From: Reichenbachiella versicolor
GTDB lineage: Bacteria > Bacteroidota > Bacteroidia > Cytophagales > Cyclobacteriaceae
Direction of reading: 5' to 3'
NCBI RefSeq assembly: GCF_003171675.1
Contig: NZ_QFZQ01000002.1
Coordinates: 620,001 to 684,000 of the forward strand
DNA length: 64,000 bases
In this document: positions 1-8,743 of the stretch, piece by piece
Layout of the letters: every line of letters begins with the position of its first letter
Position numbering within the stretch: position 1 is the stretch's first letter
Made by a program: the position numbers and the translations under genes
Notes under the pieces: model-generated
The model's input: the letters and a program-made list of their open reading frames with translations, nothing else
Told to the model about the DNA's origin: nothing
Database searches by the model: none

Positions 1-1
1 C

Positions 2-91
2 CTTATTGACAATAGCTATGAAATGTCATCGGATGAAAAAGAAGCACTCTCTACAGCTATGAGACAGTGCGGTGTTTCACTGGCTTTTTAG
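2..91 (+). CDS. C-terminal end of a small protein, cut by the window edge
   Basis: An open frame enters from the left edge and ends at TAG (89-91), giving 29 residues that finish in MRQCGVSLAF. The tail runs Ile-Asp-x-Ser, an acidic Ser/Asp/Glu stretch, then an Ala-rich helix ending in Cys. The small lipoprotein at 425-709 has the same order of features at its C-terminus (IDYS, acidic run, Ala-rich helix, Cys). The two may therefore be tandem paralogues; this is inferred from a short stretch. Function is unknown and the start lies outside the window. Confidence 0.5.
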   Translation, partial: LIDNSYEMSSDEKEALSTAMRQCGVSLAF

Positions 92-109
92 AAGATAAAA
101 ACACTCAAA

Positions 110-173
110 ACACCGCTAGCGCAAGCTCAATGTCGTTAAGTTAAGGTCATTGAGCTCGCACCAGCAATGGTGT
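110..173. other. Large imperfect hairpin in a 333-nt intergenic gap
   Basis: AGCTCAATG (124-132) pairs perfectly with CATTGAGCT (148-156) around a 15-nt loop. Further out GCG (119-121) pairs with CGC (157-159), GCT (115-117) with AGC (163-165), and ACACC (110-114) with GGTGT (169-173), separated by small bulges. That is about 20 base pairs in 64 nt. No T-run follows, so it is not a classical intrinsic terminator. It could be an RNA processing signal, a small RNA or a short palindromic repeat. The rest of the gap (174-424) holds no recognisable gene or RNA. Confidence 0.6.
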
Positions 174-424
174 CTTGTAATAATATAATTAATCCAACTC
201 AGGCTTACCTCTTGAAGATACCTTCTACAAAACAAACTTACTGCCTCAAATACCTCCTTACTTCTAATCAAAAACGATTCTGAGATATAATAATATCGAT
301 TGACCTGTCGACTAGTTTGCCATAAGTAAAAAGGGTTTTACGGCTATTCTTTCGACCACAACTTTTCCATCAAACATAATTTACTTATATTCAAATAATT
401 ACAAACTAAAACAATTAACTAAAC

Positions 425-709
425 ATGAAACATTTATTCAAATCACTACTTTTTGCTTTTATAGCTTCTCTAACTTTTACAATAGTATCATGTGATGACG
501 ACGAAGACGGTGGATGGTCTTCTGAAGAGCAAGAAGCTGCGATTAAAGAGTGTGTAGAAGATGGAGACACTCAAGCAGTATGTGAATGCGCTATTCCAAA
601 AATCGCTGATAAAATAGATTACAGCAAATGGCAGGATGACGATTACGAACCTACTGAAGAAGAAACAGCAGTCGTACTAGCAGCATACTTTGCTTGTTTA
701 GAGGATTAA
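425..709 (+). CDS. Small Cys-rich acidic lipoprotein, function unknown
   Basis: The 94-residue product starts with a lipoprotein signal peptide (MKHLFKSLLFAFIASLTFT) and a lipobox ending IVSC at Cys23, followed by a very acidic linker (DDDEDGG). A Bacteroidota retention signal is often acidic, so surface exposure is possible. The mature part has a Cys pattern CVEDGDTQAVCEC and a final Cys near the C-terminus, consistent with two disulphides. Similar small 'C...CxC' secreted proteins are common in Bacteroidota and mostly uncharacterised. The partial gene at the left edge may be a paralogue. A terminator hairpin follows directly at 725-752. The start is the only ATG before the signal peptide. 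Confidence 0.75.
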   Translation: MKHLFKSLLFAFIASLTFTIVSCDDDEDGGWSSEEQEAAIKECVEDGDTQAVCECAIPKIADKIDYSKWQDDDYEPTEEETAVVLAAYFACLED

Positions 710-724
710 CAATTTCTTGAACGT

Positions 725-752
725 AATAGCTACTTTTGAAAGAGTAGCTATT
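725..752 (+). terminator. Intrinsic terminator between convergent genes
   Basis: AATAGCTACT (725-734) and AGTAGCTATT (743-752) form a perfect 10-bp stem with an 8-nt loop, followed by TTACTTTAAG. It serves the small lipoprotein gene on the plus strand and touches the stop codon of the convergent peptidase gene. Confidence 0.65.
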
Positions 753-1879
753 TACTTTAAGTACCGCCTCGCCTCTAAGAAACGATTCAAATTAAACTCA
801 TCGTATAGCGCTGAGCTAGGATCAAAACTACTCAAACGAACTCGCTGAGATGAGTGTATCATCAACTGATCTTCGAGCCACATTCCTACATGAGTTACAC
901 GACGTTTGGTAGAATCAGTAGCTGGCCTTCCAAAAAACAACAAATCTCCTTTTTGAAGGTTTTCGAACTGGGTTCCAGCCTCCACTTTCACCCCTTGATT
1001 GACTTGTTGAGAAGCATCTCTAGCTAAGGTCATCCCATTCATCGCATAAAGTGTTTTAGTGAATCCACTACAGTCTACCCCTTTGGAAGATGTTCCTCCC
1101 CAGAGATAGGGCAATCCTAAAAATGGTCTAGCATAGTGATCTAAAACTTGGGCAGAAGGTACCAAATCACTTTTCCATTGACTATACTTCTTTGCCACTG
1201 TCTTATAAATAGTTCCTACTCTCCCATCAGGGTATTCTACTACAAATTCATCGTCCTTCTCATCTATCAACTTCAATTGACTTCCCAGTACCAAGTCTGA
1301 AATCTGCTGACCGTATTCCCCAAGTACTTCACCAGTCATTTCAGTTACTATTACTTTTTCAGAAGCATTCCACTCGTCGATTTCTTTTTGCGTCATCAAT
1401 TTCACTCCTCCGTGATCGACCCATGAGATGTATTGATCTGGAGTCTGAACCAAATACCATTCGTCTAAGACCTTCAGTACTTTCACTACCGTTCCCAATA
1501 CTGCCTGAGTAGCAAGTTCACTGCTATGTCTATGATCAGAACGAATGTTGGCTACACTATTATTGACCACGGCATAGGGTGTCTCTTTAGCCTTAGCATC
1601 TGGAAGTTGTTCAATGGATTCTTGCCATTCCAATCCGGACTGCTCCATGTGTTCTATTAACCGAGCATAAGCCTCAGGTTGATCTGTTACACCTGTCAAT
1701 TGAAGTTTCTTATCCTGCCATTTAGCTTTTATATCAAACCAAGCTACCCTTTTATCTGGTGCATACGAAGCCTTGAGGCTATCGATCGTTTCGGTCACTT
1801 TGATCAAGTCCTGGCCGTTTTCTAGTTGACAGGCATAGACTAAAACAGAAACTAGTAGAAGGAAGAATGTGTTTTTCAT
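752..1879 (-). CDS. C40 (NlpC/P60) family cell-wall peptidase, lipoprotein
   Basis: This 375-residue protein probably cleaves peptide stems of peptidoglycan, as NlpC/P60 gamma-D-glutamyl endopeptidases do. It has a lipoprotein signal (MKNTFFLLLVSVLVYAC, Cys17). A bacterial SH3-like region lies near residues 100-220. The catalytic domain is C-terminal: Cys in GVDCSGF near residue 269, His in VTHVGMW near 328, and a third polar residue in MIHSS near 344. GLPYLWGGTSSKG before the Cys is typical of the family. The length and SH3-plus-catalytic order match dipeptidyl-peptidase VI-like members in Bacteroidota. It is anchored to the inner or outer membrane facing the periplasm. It diverges from hisS. 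Confidence 0.88.
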   Translation of the reverse strand: MKNTFFLLLVSVLVYACQLENGQDLIKVTETIDSLKASYAPDKRVAWFDIKAKWQDKKLQLTGVTDQPEAYARLIEHMEQSGLEWQESIEQLPDAKAKETPYAVVNNSVANIRSDHRHSSELATQAVLGTVVKVLKVLDEWYLVQTPDQYISWVDHGGVKLMTQKEIDEWNASEKVIVTEMTGEVLGEYGQQISDLVLGSQLKLIDEKDDEFVVEYPDGRVGTIYKTVAKKYSQWKSDLVPSAQVLDHYARPFLGLPYLWGGTSSKGVDCSGFTKTLYAMNGMTLARDASQQVNQGVKVEAGTQFENLQKGDLLFFGRPATDSTKRRVTHVGMWLEDQLMIHSSQRVRLSSFDPSSALYDEFNLNRFLEARRYLK

Positions 1880-1933
1880 ATAGCTAAACTAAAGAATCGA
1901 CTCGTCCGATCGATCGTTAATGCGTATAAAACA

Positions 1934-1964
1934 TTGCGCCAACGAGTTGCGATTCGTAGTTTTG
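1934..1964 (+). promoter_or_regulatory. hisS promoter (TTG - 20 bp - TAGTTTTG)
   Basis: TTG at 1934-1936 and TAGTTTTG at 1957-1964 match the Bacteroidota -33 and -7 boxes (TTG, TAnnTTTG) with a 20-bp spacer. Transcription would start near 1969, about 19 nt before the GTG at 1988. The upstream TTG therefore belongs to the promoter and is not a start codon. Confidence 0.6.
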
Positions 1965-1987
1965 CCAAAATTTTTAGATCGAGTACT

Positions 1988-3364
1988 GTGCAAAAACCTT
2001 CAATACCAAGAGGAACGAGAGATTTTGGCCCGCAGCAAATGGCCAAAAGGAATTACATTTTCAACACTATCAAGGCCGTTTATCAAAAGTTTGGCTTTTC
2101 GCAATTAGAAACGCCGACTTTGGAAAATCTATCGGTCTTGACTGGTAAATATGGAGACGAAGGTGATCAACTACTCTTCAAGGTTCTGAACTCAGGAGAC
2201 TTTCTTAGTAAGACCTCCGAGGATGACTATAAAGCAGGTAGCAAAGCGCTATTGAACAAAGTCTCTGAAAAAGGACTTCGCTACGACTTGACCGTACCGT
2301 TTGCTAGGTATGTAGTCATGAACCGAAATGACATCACTTTTCCATTCAAAAGATTTCAAATCCAACCAGTATGGAGAGCTGATCGTCCACAAAAAGGTCG
2401 ATACAGAGAGTTTTACCAATGCGACGCCGATGTAGTGGGCACCAACTCTCTACTTTGTGAAGCAGAAATCATAGTAATGATCAATGAAGTATTTGAAAAT
2501 CTCAACCTTGAAAACTTCACGATCAAAATCAATAACAGAAAGATTCTCCAAGGTTTTACCGAGGTGATTGGGGCTCCAGGTAAAGAAACGGAGCTCTGTG
2601 TAGCCATTGACAAACTAGACAAGATCGGTAAAGAAAAAGTGATCGAAGAGCTAGAAAACAATGGTTTCGATGCCGAAAACTTAAAAAAGCTAGACCCTAT
2701 CTTCTCTATCGGTTCTGATTTACAAGCCAATTTGGAGTTCTTAGAAGGGTTCTTCACAGACTGTGAGATAGGTAAAGAAGGACTTAAAGAAACCAAAGAA
2801 ATTTTGACATACTTGGAGGCTTTTGATCTTCAGGATAGTCATCTCGAACTGGACATTACGTTAGCTAGAGGTCTCTCCTACTATACTGGAAGCATCTTCG
2901 AAGTAAAAGCCAACGGTGTCAAAATCGGCAGTATCTGTGGTGGTGGTCGCTATGACAATCTTACCGGTGTATTTGGACTGAAAGATGTATCAGGAGTGGG
3001 AATTTCATTCGGTGTCGATAGGATCTACGATGTACTAGAAGAACTAGAATTGTTTCCAGCATCTAGTGATTCAGACCTGCAGGTGGTAATTGTTAATTTT
3101 GGAGAAGAGACACAGTCTGCCAGTATCAAACTACTAAGTTCACTAAGAGCTGCTTCCATCAACGCAGAGTTGTATCCGGATGCATCCAAGATGAAAAAGC
3201 AGATGACGTATGCTAATAAGCGCAACGTACCGTTTGTAATAGTAATCGGTGAGGATGAAATCAAATCTGGCGAGTATGTTTTGAAAAACATGCTAGATGG
3301 TAATCAAGAGAACTTATCACCCGAAAGCATCATTTCTACTATTAAGGATAATTTAAAGTCATAA
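1988..3364 (+). CDS. hisS: Histidine--tRNA ligase
   Basis: Charges tRNA-His with histidine in the cytoplasm. The N-terminus after the chosen GTG reads VQKPSIPRGTRDFGP, the standard HisRS opening. Class II motifs follow: the RYDLTVPFARYV segment, FQIQPVWRADRPQKGRYREF (motif 2), and the histidine-specific ARGLSYYTGSIFEV and GGGRYDNL (motif 3 region). The C-terminal anticodon-binding domain starts near residue 365. Length from GTG is 458 residues, as usual for the family. An in-frame TTG exists at 1934, but it coincides with the -33 box of a good promoter, and residues upstream of 1988 do not resemble HisRS. The next gene begins 2 nt after the stop. Confidence 0.95.
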   Translation: MQKPSIPRGTRDFGPQQMAKRNYIFNTIKAVYQKFGFSQLETPTLENLSVLTGKYGDEGDQLLFKVLNSGDFLSKTSEDDYKAGSKALLNKVSEKGLRYDLTVPFARYVVMNRNDITFPFKRFQIQPVWRADRPQKGRYREFYQCDADVVGTNSLLCEAEIIVMINEVFENLNLENFTIKINNRKILQGFTEVIGAPGKETELCVAIDKLDKIGKEKVIEELENNGFDAENLKKLDPIFSIGSDLQANLEFLEGFFTDCEIGKEGLKETKEILTYLEAFDLQDSHLELDITLARGLSYYTGSIFEVKANGVKIGSICGGGRYDNLTGVFGLKDVSGVGISFGVDRIYDVLEELELFPASSDSDLQVVIVNFGEETQSASIKLLSSLRAASINAELYPDASKMKKQMTYANKRNVPFVIVIGEDEIKSGEYVLKNMLDGNQENLSPESIISTIKDNLKS

Positions 3365-3366
3365 AA

Positions 3367-5277
3367 TTGAAACTGTTTAAAATTGGCTTTGGTCTGGCTA
3401 TCGTGCTAATAATTAGCATGACTCATACAGTCCAAAGCCAATCGAGCAGTAAAAAAGGTCGCTTCCAAGTAGACTACAGGAGAGGCTGTACAGGAACTAC
3501 TATCACTATTACTCAAATAGGTACTTTCTCCCCTGCCCCTGTCTATTGGTATGAAAATCTGGTTGGCTCTTTTACCTCTACGCTTTCTCATACCTACAAC
3601 ACCGCAGGTTCTTTCTACATCGTTCAGTTGGTCAATGATGCCAGCCTAGGCACTGACAATTACGATTCTCTTCTAGTAGAAATATTAGAACCTCAAAACG
3701 CTGAATTTACAATCCACAAATGTGCTAATCACAAGGTCAGAGTAGAAACTGCTAATGACTACTATGATCGCTATGAAGTCGATTTTGATGGACTCAGGAC
3801 AGATATAGTCAACCCAAATTCTTTTACCAATGAATTTGATTTTGGTTCAAGTGGTGTCTACAACATTACAGTAACTGGTATCTTGACAAGTGGAAATAGT
3901 AACTGTGGCAGTCAAGTAGAAACTGTTTCTACGGTCACCTCATTGACACCTCCATTACTATCTACCGTAGAAGTAATAGACCAAAATACTTCTGGTTCGA
4001 TCCTACTGACTCATACGCTAGATGCAGGCGTAGATTATAACCTATACTATGGAAATGGAGACAGTAAAAATTTAACACTCCAAGGTTCTATTTCCAGTAA
4101 CCAAACAAATATTTCACCTATCAATACAGCTACTGACTATCACTGCTACCAACTAGAGTCTTTTGATGTTTGCAACGGAGATAGTTACAAATCCGAAGTC
4201 ATCTGTTCGATCATACTGGACACCTCCTCAGATGAAAAAGGAAATCGAATGAATTGGTCTACAGACAACTCCAATGCAAAAACCACTGAAATAATTAGAG
4301 ATAACTCTATTCTCATAAACCTTCCTACCACCTCTTCTTCACATACTGATAGTCTAATCGTTTGCAACAAAGACTACTCTTATCAAGTGCAGCAGCTATA
4401 CCAACAGGGCAAGTCTCTTTCAATGAGTTCTACTATTACTGCGTCTAACACACAATCTCTTCCGATCATTAACGGCAACCCTTCATCGACATTCAGTGGA
4501 GACTCGGTAATAGTGACTTGGGACAAACCAAATGACGGTGAAATTCCTTTTGATCAATATGTCGTCCAAAGAAAGGTGGGTAACAGAGACTGGTCTGACT
4601 GGATGAATACGACCGAGCTTGTCGCAGTTGATAAGGATATCCGTCTTAATCAAGCACCATCCTATAGAGTAAGTTATTCCGATGATTGTGAAAATGAATC
4701 CACTCCGTCAATAGCTACTACTCCAGTGGTACTAGCAGAGTCTAATAACCGTGGCAAAATCATCACCTACGAATGGAATAGATACGAAGAGTGGCAAAAC
4801 GGAATTCAAGGTTATACACTTGAACAACTAGACGAATCAGGAAATATTCTTGAAGAGTTTGAGGTGCTTAGTGGACGTTCTAAATCCATCGACTTTTCTA
4901 ATCAAGACCCTACAGACAAATACCTCCGAATCAAAGCTACTTCACTGGATTCTCCACCAGTCTATTCCTATTCAAATGTAATTACTACTAAGATCGAGAC
5001 AGTTTTATACTTCCCCACAGCATTCACTCCCGACGAAGATGGAGTCAACGACACTTTTGTTCATCAGGGGCCTGCCATAGCGGACTATAAACTAGACATC
5101 TACAATCGATGGGGAAACCAAATCTATTCTACTACTGACAAAAACTACGGCTGGGATGGCACTGACCGAACAGGTGATTCACCACAAGGAACCTATCTCT
5201 ACAAGGTATACTTCACGGATCTTGAAGGTCGCAGCCATTATCAAAATGGTGTTTTAACACTTTTTAGATATCTATAA
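3367..5277 (+). CDS. T9SS type-B cargo protein (gliding-motility-type C-terminal domain)
   Basis: The 636-residue secreted protein begins at a TTG (MKLFKIGFGLAIVLIISM) with a Sec signal peptide ending near QSQ. A PKD-like segment (LSHTYNTAGSFYIVQLV) lies near residues 75-95, followed by several beta-sandwich/fibronectin-like stretches. From about residue 549 it has the type-B sorting domain: YFPTAFTPDEDGVNDTF, then IYNRWGNQIY, GWDGT and PQGTYLYKVYF. Such proteins cross the outer membrane by the type IX system and stay at the surface or are released. It probably is co-transcribed with hisS (2-nt gap). The exact ligand or activity is not visible. The TTG start is chosen because it directly precedes the signal peptide. 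Confidence 0.85.
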   Translation: MKLFKIGFGLAIVLIISMTHTVQSQSSSKKGRFQVDYRRGCTGTTITITQIGTFSPAPVYWYENLVGSFTSTLSHTYNTAGSFYIVQLVNDASLGTDNYDSLLVEILEPQNAEFTIHKCANHKVRVETANDYYDRYEVDFDGLRTDIVNPNSFTNEFDFGSSGVYNITVTGILTSGNSNCGSQVETVSTVTSLTPPLLSTVEVIDQNTSGSILLTHTLDAGVDYNLYYGNGDSKNLTLQGSISSNQTNISPINTATDYHCYQLESFDVCNGDSYKSEVICSIILDTSSDEKGNRMNWSTDNSNAKTTEIIRDNSILINLPTTSSSHTDSLIVCNKDYSYQVQQLYQQGKSLSMSSTITASNTQSLPIINGNPSSTFSGDSVIVTWDKPNDGEIPFDQYVVQRKVGNRDWSDWMNTTELVAVDKDIRLNQAPSYRVSYSDDCENESTPSIATTPVVLAESNNRGKIITYEWNRYEEWQNGIQGYTLEQLDESGNILEEFEVLSGRSKSIDFSNQDPTDKYLRIKATSLDSPPVYSYSNVITTKIETVLYFPTAFTPDEDGVNDTFVHQGPAIADYKLDIYNRWGNQIYSTTDKNYGWDGTDRTGDSPQGTYLYKVYFTDLEGRSHYQNGVLTLFRYL

Positions 5278-5331
5278 CCAACCGATTTACTAGCTTAGCC
5301 GTTTCTTATTTTCAAATCAAATAGACGGGAT

Positions 5332-5670
5332 ATGTTTGACATGATGAACATGATGGGTAAGGTCAAAGAGCTTCAAGAAAAAATGAAAGAAGCTCAAGAG
5401 TCACTAGGTGCCATAGAAGCTGAAGGAGAATCTGGAGCTGGATTGGTTAAAGCTGTAGCCAATGGTAAAAAACAAGTCATCAAAATTGATATAGACGAGT
5501 CCTTATTAAATAGTGCAGACAAAACAGTCATTCAAGATTTGGTGGTCGCTGCAGTCAATATCGCTACTCAAAAAGCTGGAGAACTAGGCGCTGAACACAT
5601 TAAAAAACAAACGGAAGGCACTCTCCCTAATATACCAGGCATGGATTTTAGCAAACTATTCAATGGCTAA
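5332..5670 (+). CDS. YbaB/EbfC family nucleoid-associated protein
   Basis: A 112-residue DNA-binding protein that forms dimers and coats DNA in other bacteria. The N-terminal helix is Met- and Lys-rich (MFDMMNMMGKVKELQEKM), followed by the conserved AIEAEGESGAGLVKAVANG region and a C-terminal part ending LPNIPGMDFSKLFNG, all typical of the family and its length. The stop overlaps the start of the glycosyltransferase gene by 8 nt, indicating translational coupling. This pairing occurs in other Cytophagales as far as I recall. Confidence 0.92.
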   Translation: MFDMMNMMGKVKELQEKMKEAQESLGAIEAEGESGAGLVKAVANGKKQVIKIDIDESLLNSADKTVIQDLVVAAVNIATQKAGELGAEHIKKQTEGTLPNIPGMDFSKLFNG

Positions 5671-6664
5671 AAAGACGGCTGTAGTTATCCTCAACTACAA
5701 TGGGGAAGAATTTTTAAAAACATTCTTGACCAATGTCGTTGAGAACAGTCCCAGTGCAGATGTAATAGTAGCGGACAATCTATCTTCTGATGGATCTGTA
5801 GATTTCCTGAAATCAAACCACCCCGATGTCCAGCTTATAGAGTTGGATCAGAATTATGGGTTTACAGGAGGATATAATCGCGTAATATCCAAACTTGATT
5901 ATGAATACACTGTATTGCTGAATTCAGATATTGAAGTTGCTCCCAATTGGCTAGAGCCCATCATCAACTTCATGGATTCCAACCCTAAAGTAGCTGCTTG
6001 TCAACCCAAGATTTTAGATTATAATCAAAAAGAATATTTCGAATATGCCGGTGCGGCAGGTGGATTCATAGATACACTTGGTTTCCCCTACTGTAGAGGA
6101 AGGGTTTTCGATTCGTTAGAAAAAGATTCTGGACAGTACAATTCTCCATTACAAGTATTTTGGGCTACTGGAGCTGCCATGTTTGTCAGAACAAAACTTT
6201 ACAATGAAGTTGGGGGACTAGATGAGGATTTCTTTGCTCACATGGAAGAAATTGATCTTTGCTGGAGACTTCAAAGAGCTGGTCATGAAATATACTGCAT
6301 TCCTGATAGTACAGTTTATCATGTAGGTGGCGGTACACTCAACAAAATCAACCCACGAAAAACTTATTTTAATTTTAGAAACAACTTAGCAATGATTCTA
6401 AAAAACGAATCTGCTATCAATCTTGTATGGAAAATCCCTGTTAAACTTACGCTAGACGGTATAGCAGCCATCAAACTATGGAAAGATCATTCATTTGGTC
6501 ATTTCATCGCTGTGATCAAAGCTCACTTCCATTTCTATGCTAAAGCCTCCATTCATTGGCGTAAACGTACTTCTACAACTACGACAAACACCTGCCAAGG
6601 CCCTTCTAAGTATATTCTAATCGATTATTTCATCAAAGGAAAAAAGAAATACAACCTATTGTAA
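5663..6664 (+). CDS. Family 2 glycosyltransferase
   Basis: The 333-residue GT-A-fold enzyme probably transfers a sugar to a surface glycan; donor and acceptor cannot be read from sequence. VVILNYNGEEFLKTFL opens the nucleotide-binding fold, NSDIEV near residue 88 is the metal-binding DxD-type site, and GLDEDFFAHMEEIDLCWR near 190-207 carries the conserved ED/WR acceptor-side motif seen in rhamnosyltransferase-like GT2 enzymes. A basic amphipathic C-terminal tail (RKRTSTTTTNT to the end) may touch the membrane. It overlaps ybaB by 8 nt. Confidence 0.88.
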   Translation: MAKKTAVVILNYNGEEFLKTFLTNVVENSPSADVIVADNLSSDGSVDFLKSNHPDVQLIELDQNYGFTGGYNRVISKLDYEYTVLLNSDIEVAPNWLEPIINFMDSNPKVAACQPKILDYNQKEYFEYAGAAGGFIDTLGFPYCRGRVFDSLEKDSGQYNSPLQVFWATGAAMFVRTKLYNEVGGLDEDFFAHMEEIDLCWRLQRAGHEIYCIPDSTVYHVGGGTLNKINPRKTYFNFRNNLAMILKNESAINLVWKIPVKLTLDGIAAIKLWKDHSFGHFIAVIKAHFHFYAKASIHWRKRTSTTTTNTCQGPSKYILIDYFIKGKKKYNLL

Positions 6665-6720
6665 ACCAATTACCATCAGATAAAAACAGCCTTAAAACCA
6701 GGAGCTTCATTAGCCTTACA

Positions 6721-6750
6721 AGAAAAACGCTCGACCAAATGGCCGAGCGT
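6721..6750 (-). terminator. Intrinsic terminator of the channel gene
   Basis: ACGCTCG (6727-6733) pairs with CGAGCGT (6744-6750), continuing after one mismatch with CC/GG around an AAAT loop. Read on the minus strand the stem is followed by TTTTTCTT, so it ends the gene at 6775-7953, 25 nt past its stop codon. Confidence 0.75.
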
Positions 6751-6774
6751 CTACACCCGTTAATTTCCTGATTT

Positions 6775-7953
6775 TTATTTCTTATCACTTCCTCTGAACT
6801 TATTCAGAATTTGTTTCATATGCTCTCCAGCGGCTTCTCTCCCCCCAAGACCATATGCCAATGCAATTGTCACTGCTAAAGATCCAAGAGTCAACCCAAA
6901 TGCTAACTCTACGATGCTGTTCGCTATCCCCATAGTCCTAAGCGAAATCGCAAAGAATAATCCTATGATCAACATCTTTACAGCACTGGCAGCAAATGCA
7001 TCTTCACTCTTTTTAGACATTGACTTGTGAATTGCTGTAGCAATGATATTACCAATCACCATCACGACTAACCCAAATAGTATACTGCCTGTCAAGTTGA
7101 GAATAGAATGTAAAACTTCACTCATTCTTTCGAATCCAAGCATATCTGAACCTGTCACCACACCTGTGAAAATGATAAAGAAGAACAATACATTAGATAC
7201 GACAGTACTAAATGACTGCTCATCACTGATAAAAAACAAATTCAATTTCTTACTCCAATCGTCTGCACCAAGATTGGTCAAAAGGTCTTTTACGAAATTG
7301 GTCACAAACCTTCCGAGAATATAAAATAAGGCTATAATCAATGCTGCTCCGATAATATGTGGCACCGCATCCATGATCTTATGCAACATATTATTGGCAG
7401 GAGTAGTAATAGCATCTAGATCAAGAGCATTCAGAGCTAAAATAATTACTGGTATAAACACCAGTAAGAAAACCAGCTGCTGGATAAAATGCACAAACTT
7501 CTCAGTATCATTAAAGCCTACGCTTTCCATCAATCTATCTAAGAAGCTTCCTGTCATTCTTACCAAGTTCGAAGCAAACTTGGCCAGTATATAACCGATA
7601 AAAGTGATAACCAAAGCTGCGAATACATTATCTATATAAGATAAAAATTCATCCAGCATATTTTTGATTGGATCAAGTACGTAGCTTACGCCAAGCATCT
7701 CTAATACAATCAATAGCACAATCACCATCAAGATGTAATACACTAGATTGGCGATGAACTTATTAGTATCTACAATAGTATTTCCAAGCAATTTCTCATC
7801 CCACTCAGTCTTCTTCATCAATCCGTGAACAATCCTTCTTATTAGAAGTGAAAACAACCACCCTCCGATGAAGAAAACAATCGCACCAAGTACTCCAGGA
7901 AGAGCATCGTGTAATGTTTCAGAGATTCTATGCAGTAATGAGGTAAAATCCAT
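6775..7953 (-). CDS. Mechanosensitive-type channel, CmpX-like (TM-helix repeats)
   Basis: A 392-residue inner-membrane protein with about ten hydrophobic segments arranged as repeated 'conserved TM helix' units: GVLGAIVFFIGGWLFSLLI, ALVITFIGYILAKF, IIGAALIIALFYILGRFV and SILFGLVVMVIGNIIA. The C-terminal copy ends ALAYGLGGREAAGEHM, the signature seen at the end of CmpX-like proteins. Unlike MscS itself, there is no C-terminal cytoplasmic beta domain after the pore-like helix. By family it could release solutes under osmotic stress or modulate envelope signalling; neither is shown here. It is a single gene with its own terminator. Confidence 0.82.
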   Translation of the reverse strand: MDFTSLLHRISETLHDALPGVLGAIVFFIGGWLFSLLIRRIVHGLMKKTEWDEKLLGNTIVDTNKFIANLVYYILMVIVLLIVLEMLGVSYVLDPIKNMLDEFLSYIDNVFAALVITFIGYILAKFASNLVRMTGSFLDRLMESVGFNDTEKFVHFIQQLVFLLVFIPVIILALNALDLDAITTPANNMLHKIMDAVPHIIGAALIIALFYILGRFVTNFVKDLLTNLGADDWSKKLNLFFISDEQSFSTVVSNVLFFFIIFTGVVTGSDMLGFERMSEVLHSILNLTGSILFGLVVMVIGNIIATAIHKSMSKKSEDAFAASAVKMLIIGLFFAISLRTMGIANSIVELAFGLTLGSLAVTIALAYGLGGREAAGEHMKQILNKFRGSDKK

Positions 7954-8040
7954 AGTTCAGTATAGTTTTAGTTTACTACTGAATTTAGGAGAAGCCTATG
8001 TAATTTCAAAAAAATGAAATTAATTTATGTATCGTACAAA

Positions 8041-8619
8041 CTAGCTCAAAGCCTTCTGTACCAACGCTAAATCCTCGGGTACATATTCTAATTTCAATGC
8101 CATCTCGTGTCCTTTTTCAGTCATTTTACCCCAAGTTTTTCTTACAATATCGATTACCTTTTCTTCCTGATGAAGCTTAGCGAATTCGTGGAAATAGTAC
8201 TTTAAAAACACTAGACATATAACATCTTCTAATTGCTGGGATGGCTCATCCGTTTTCAATTTCTTTTTAGTCACCAATTTCACTACCTCATCCATCGAAT
8301 CTTGAGAATAACCATTTTCTTCCATGATCTCTGACAAGAGTTCACCATGGTAAATTTTTACCATTGTTCTCCATTTGAAATATCCCGCACGACCCATAGG
8401 ATATTCACTTCTTTGAATATCCCATCTACGTATATGCTGTCCACGAGCGGCAATCTGCATTTCTTCGGAAGGAGATGAATCATATTCACCTAACATTTCA
8501 GTCATTCTCTGACCATAAACCAATTCTTTAGGCAGTTCTTTTCCATCGACTACTTCTTTATTAGGATCTTCCGAATTGATCTCATCTATCTTTTTGAGGA
8601 CATTTTCAAGCATTTCCAT
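8041..8619 (-). CDS. DUF4202 family protein, divergent from nirBD
   Basis: A soluble all-helical protein of 192 residues. The conserved DUF4202 core is clear: ARGQHIRRWDIQRSEYP, then MGRAGYFKWR, KKLKTDEPSQQLEDVICLVF, and the C-terminal KTWGKMTEKGHEMAL. The His- and Glu-rich helices suggest a metal site, but no activity is established. The start is taken at ATG 8619 because a -7 box on the minus strand (8638-8645) lies inside the longer frame that begins at 8655. It shares a promoter region with the nitrite reductase operon, suggesting a role in nitrite or sirohaem metabolism. DUF4202 genes have, as I recall, been seen near assimilatory reductases; that is recall, not a search. Confidence 0.82.
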   Translation of the reverse strand: MEMLENVLKKIDEINSEDPNKEVVDGKELPKELVYGQRMTEMLGEYDSSPSEEMQIAARGQHIRRWDIQRSEYPMGRAGYFKWRTMVKIYHGELLSEIMEENGYSQDSMDEVVKLVTKKKLKTDEPSQQLEDVICLVFLKYYFHEFAKLHQEEKVIDIVRKTWGKMTEKGHEMALKLEYVPEDLALVQKALS

Positions 8620-8637
8620 AGGATTTAAGCATACACT

Positions 8638-8645
8638 CAAAACTA
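8638..8645 (-). promoter_or_regulatory. -7 box of the DUF4202 gene
   Basis: On the minus strand this reads TAGTTTTG, identical to the hisS and nirB -7 boxes. The predicted transcript starts near 8633, giving a 13-nt leader to the ATG at 8619. No convincing -33 TTG was found at the right distance. Confidence 0.45.
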
Positions 8646-8743
8646 GAAACATCAACGCAATCTATTATACCCTTCTAGAATTAATTACTTGGATAGAATC
8701 AGCATACACACCTCATTCCATCTTAATCAGATCTATTCTTAAT

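Noticed and set aside
1920..2108. Alternative small frame over the hisS start
   Set aside because: It lies over the hisS promoter and N-terminal codons in another frame and has no protein-like features.
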